DNA of 8,317 bases from Altererythrobacter sp. (GTDB lineage Bacteria > Pseudomonadota > Alphaproteobacteria > Sphingomonadales > Sphingomonadaceae), in the NCBI GenBank assembly GCA_024636575.1, contig JAGXGU010000123.1, positions 1-8,317 of the forward strand, in the 5' to 3' direction. Positions 6,958 through 8,317 of the stretch are shown in pieces (the stretch's first letter is position 1; each line of letters starts with the position of its first letter). Below the pieces are notes generated by a model, which had not been told where the DNA came from, did not search any database, and saw only the letters and a list, made by a program, of their open reading frames with translations. A program made the position numbers and the translations under genes.

Positions 6958-7259
6958 TATTCGATCACCTTGGGCACACCGAAGAACCCGTGTTCGCGCG
7001 CGGGCGCATTGGCCAGAATATCATCGCGCCGGTCCCCGCCGGTCAGCGGGTCGGCATTGACCGCATCTTCGCGCAGCCGCAGCGTGTTGGGGATGACCGC
7101 AGTCATCGGCTCCACCCCGCTGCAATCGACCTCGCCCAATTGCTCCACCCAGCTGAGGATGTTGTTCAATTCGGGCACCATTCGCTCCAGCTCCGCATCA
7201 CCCATCTGGATGCGCGCCAGCGAAGCGATTTTCGCGACAATTTGTTTATCTACAGACAT
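6957..7259 (-). CDS. gatC: Asp-tRNA(Asn)/Glu-tRNA(Gln) amidotransferase subunit C
   Basis: GatC is the small non-catalytic subunit that wraps around GatA and helps it fold and bind GatB. The 100 residues are typical of the family. The N-terminal helix begins V-A-K-I-A-S-L-A-R-I, the middle has the L-N-N-I-L-S-W-V-E-Q-L stretch, followed by E-P-M-T and the L-R-E-D segment. The end, H-G-F-F-G-V-P-K-V-I-E, is the conserved C-terminal motif. It is the first gene of the gat operon, and its stop overlaps the gatA start by one base. No Shine-Dalgarno sequence precedes the ATG at 7259; a promoter-like pair sits directly upstream instead, so the mRNA may begin at or next to the start codon. The start agrees with the family N-terminus (M-S-V-D then K-I-A-x-L-A). 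Confidence 0.96.
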   Translation of the reverse strand: MSVDKQIVAKIASLARIQMGDAELERMVPELNNILSWVEQLGEVDCSGVEPMTAVIPNTLRLREDAVNADPLTGGDRRDDILANAPAREHGFFGVPKVIE

Positions 7260-7265
7260 GATACC

Positions 7266-7294
7266 GCGTTAGCGGCGGCAGGGCGCGGCTTCAA
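7266..7294 (-). promoter_or_regulatory. Putative sigma-70-type promoter of the gatCAB operon
   Basis: On the - strand, TTGAAG (7289-7294) and TAACGC (7266-7271) are separated by exactly 17 bases, close to a housekeeping -35/-10 pair in GC-rich alphaproteobacteria. The -10 box is imperfect. It ends six bases before the gatC ATG, so transcription would start at about the A of the start codon. A small inverted repeat, CCGC-GTTA-GCGG (7264-7275), overlaps the -10 box and may be chance. Read-through from the upstream membrane-protein gene, 59 bases away with no terminator seen, is also possible. Confidence 0.5.
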
Positions 7295-7318
7295 GCAGGA
7301 GTTGGTTGTAGCGGACGC

Positions 7319-8317
7319 TTAATCGAACGGTTCACCCATCGGCTTGCCATCGACATATATCTGGCGGCCTGCATAGGGTCTGACTTCAACGTTGGAATCC
7401 TTCTTGAGCTGCGTCCGCTCGCCGCCCTGCTCCCTATCAAGGCCGAGGCCGCTATCGGCCTCGCTACCAATTGGTTGCGTCAGGTCGAGCGTAAAGATCT
7501 GCGCATCGGCCCCTTGGATCAGCGCAAGTTTACGTTTGCCGGGTTCCGGCTCGCCGAGATCGAGTACGACACACGCCGCCTGGCAATGCCACTGCGCAGC
7601 AAGGACTGCATCGGTTGCCCTGCGGCGCAGGTCGGGATCGGAAAATTCCAGCCGGATATTTTCCCGGCGCTGCGCTTTGTCATCGGGCGCCTCGCGATAT
7701 GACCATGGCCGTTCTTTCTGCGCCAGCGCTTCTTTGACCCGCGCAGCCAGATCGCCAGTCGCATCGGTGCCCATGCCCCTGAGTGCTTTTCTACCGCCCT
7801 CTCCGAAGTCCCAGCGCAGGGCGGCATAGTCGAAATCTTCGACACTAACCCGCCCCTCCTCCAGCCGCGCAATCTGGTTGCGCGCGGAAATTGCGCCGAA
7901 GTCGAACACCGGCAGGGCGACAATCAGGGCCAGCACACAGCCGACAACCGCAAGGTGCAGATTGGCGCGGCGCAGCGCATCGTGCCACCCCGCCTTCCGC
8001 CCCCGCACCAGCGCCACCACATAGGCAAGTCCATAAGCGCAGGCGAAACCAATCGCCACCAGGCCCCAGATGCGTTCCGGCGAAATGCCATACTGCGCGA
8101 CCCGCGTGCCCATCGAAATCGCGGCAAACACCGTCAGCGGCAGGATCCCCAGCGCCAGGACCAGCGCGGCAATTCGCATGATCCGTGAAGCGGTCATCTC
8201 GCTATCATCGTCGCGGATGATCGCATTGGTCAGGACAAACGCCCCGAAGGCGCAGGATAGCAGGATGGGCGTCGCGCTGCGGGTTGCCTCCCATAATACG
8301 CCCGGCCCGGACAGGAT
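7319..8317 (-). CDS. DUF4153-like membrane protein, C-terminal part, 5' end outside the window
   Basis: A multi-spanning inner-membrane protein of unknown function. The first internal ATG is at 8197, but reading upstream stays open to the window edge, adding 40 residues that include another hydrophobic segment (A-T-P-I-L-L-S-C-A-F-G-A-F-V-L), so 8197 is not the true start. In the 332 visible residues I see about four membrane segments, near 16-34, 46-68, 84-104 and 119-137. A soluble domain of about 190 residues follows, beginning P-V-F-D-F-G-A-I-S-A-R-N-Q-I-A-R-L-E. The stretch Y-G-I-S-P-E-R-I-W-G-L and the F-G-A-I-S-A-R-x-Q-I-A-R-L-E segment are what I recall from DUF4153 proteins; the assignment is from memory. 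The soluble tail has an R-P-Y-A-G-R-Q-I-Y-V-D-G-K-P end and two cysteines (W-H-C-Q-A-A-C). It lies upstream of gatC on the same strand, but a functional link is not indicated. Confidence 0.72.
   Translation of the reverse strand: MLSGPGVLWEATRSATPILLSCAFGAFVLTNAIIRDDDSEMTASRIMRIAALVLALGILPLTVFAAISMGTRVAQYGISPERIWGLVAIGFACAYGLAYVVALVRGRKAGWHDALRRANLHLAVVGCVLALIVALPVFDFGAISARNQIARLEEGRVSVEDFDYAALRWDFGEGGRKALRGMGTDATGDLAARVKEALAQKERPWSYREAPDDKAQRRENIRLEFSDPDLRRRATDAVLAAQWHCQAACVVLDLGEPEPGKRKLALIQGADAQIFTLDLTQPIGSEADSGLGLDREQGGERTQLKKDSNVEVRPYAGRQIYVDGKPMGEPFD

Noticed and set aside
6652..7272. A 206-codon open frame on the + strand across gatA and gatC
   Set aside because: It runs antisense through two confidently identified genes and crosses their junction; the translation looks like a shadow with no domain.
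8195..8197. ATG at 8197 as the start of the DUF4153-like gene
   Set aside because: The frame continues without a stop to 8317 and encodes another membrane segment in keeping with the protein, so this Met is internal.
1..8317. CRISPR arrays, tRNA or rRNA genes, transposases, phage or defence genes
   Set aside because: No regularly spaced repeats, cloverleaf-like sequences, or integrase, transposase or nuclease motifs were seen; the repeats present are palindromic intergenic types.

Overview
This window looks like ordinary chromosomal DNA from an alphaproteobacterium, most likely of the order Sphingomonadales (Erythrobacter/Sphingomonas type). That placement is inferred from high GC content in most genes, the style of the GatB and GatA proteins, a large two-unit M16 peptidase typical of that group, and intergenic repeats resembling ones common in sphingomonad genomes. 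No similarity search was possible.

Layout, left to right. A large zinc peptidase of family M16 (+ strand) enters from the left edge and ends at 2838. After 47 bases comes a 101-residue protein of unknown function with a strong ribosome-binding site, then a strong intrinsic terminator at 3212-3250. The next block is on the - strand: a small low-GC lipoprotein gene (3332-3763) with repeat copies on both sides. To its right lies the gatC-gatA-gatB operon (transcribed right to left, 7259 to 3877). It encodes the three subunits of the tRNA-dependent amidotransferase that converts Glu-tRNA(Gln) and/or Asp-tRNA(Asn) to the correctly amidated forms. The last gene is the C-terminal part of a multi-spanning membrane protein resembling DUF4153. 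Its reading frame stays open to the right edge, so its true start lies outside the window.

GatC and GatA are coupled by a one-base stop/start overlap. GatB is set apart by a 96-base spacer holding a palindromic repeat of three nested hairpins. A sigma-70-like promoter sits so close to the gatC start that the mRNA may be leaderless. The M16/small-protein pair and the gat/lipoprotein block are convergent and meet near the terminator.

I found no mobile-element gene, CRISPR array, tRNA, rRNA, defence system or clearly new multi-gene system. The observations most worth a second look are the repeat-bounded lipoprotein cassette, whose stop codon lies inside a repeat copy, the gatA-gatB palindromic element with compensating base changes, and the possible leaderless gatC transcript.
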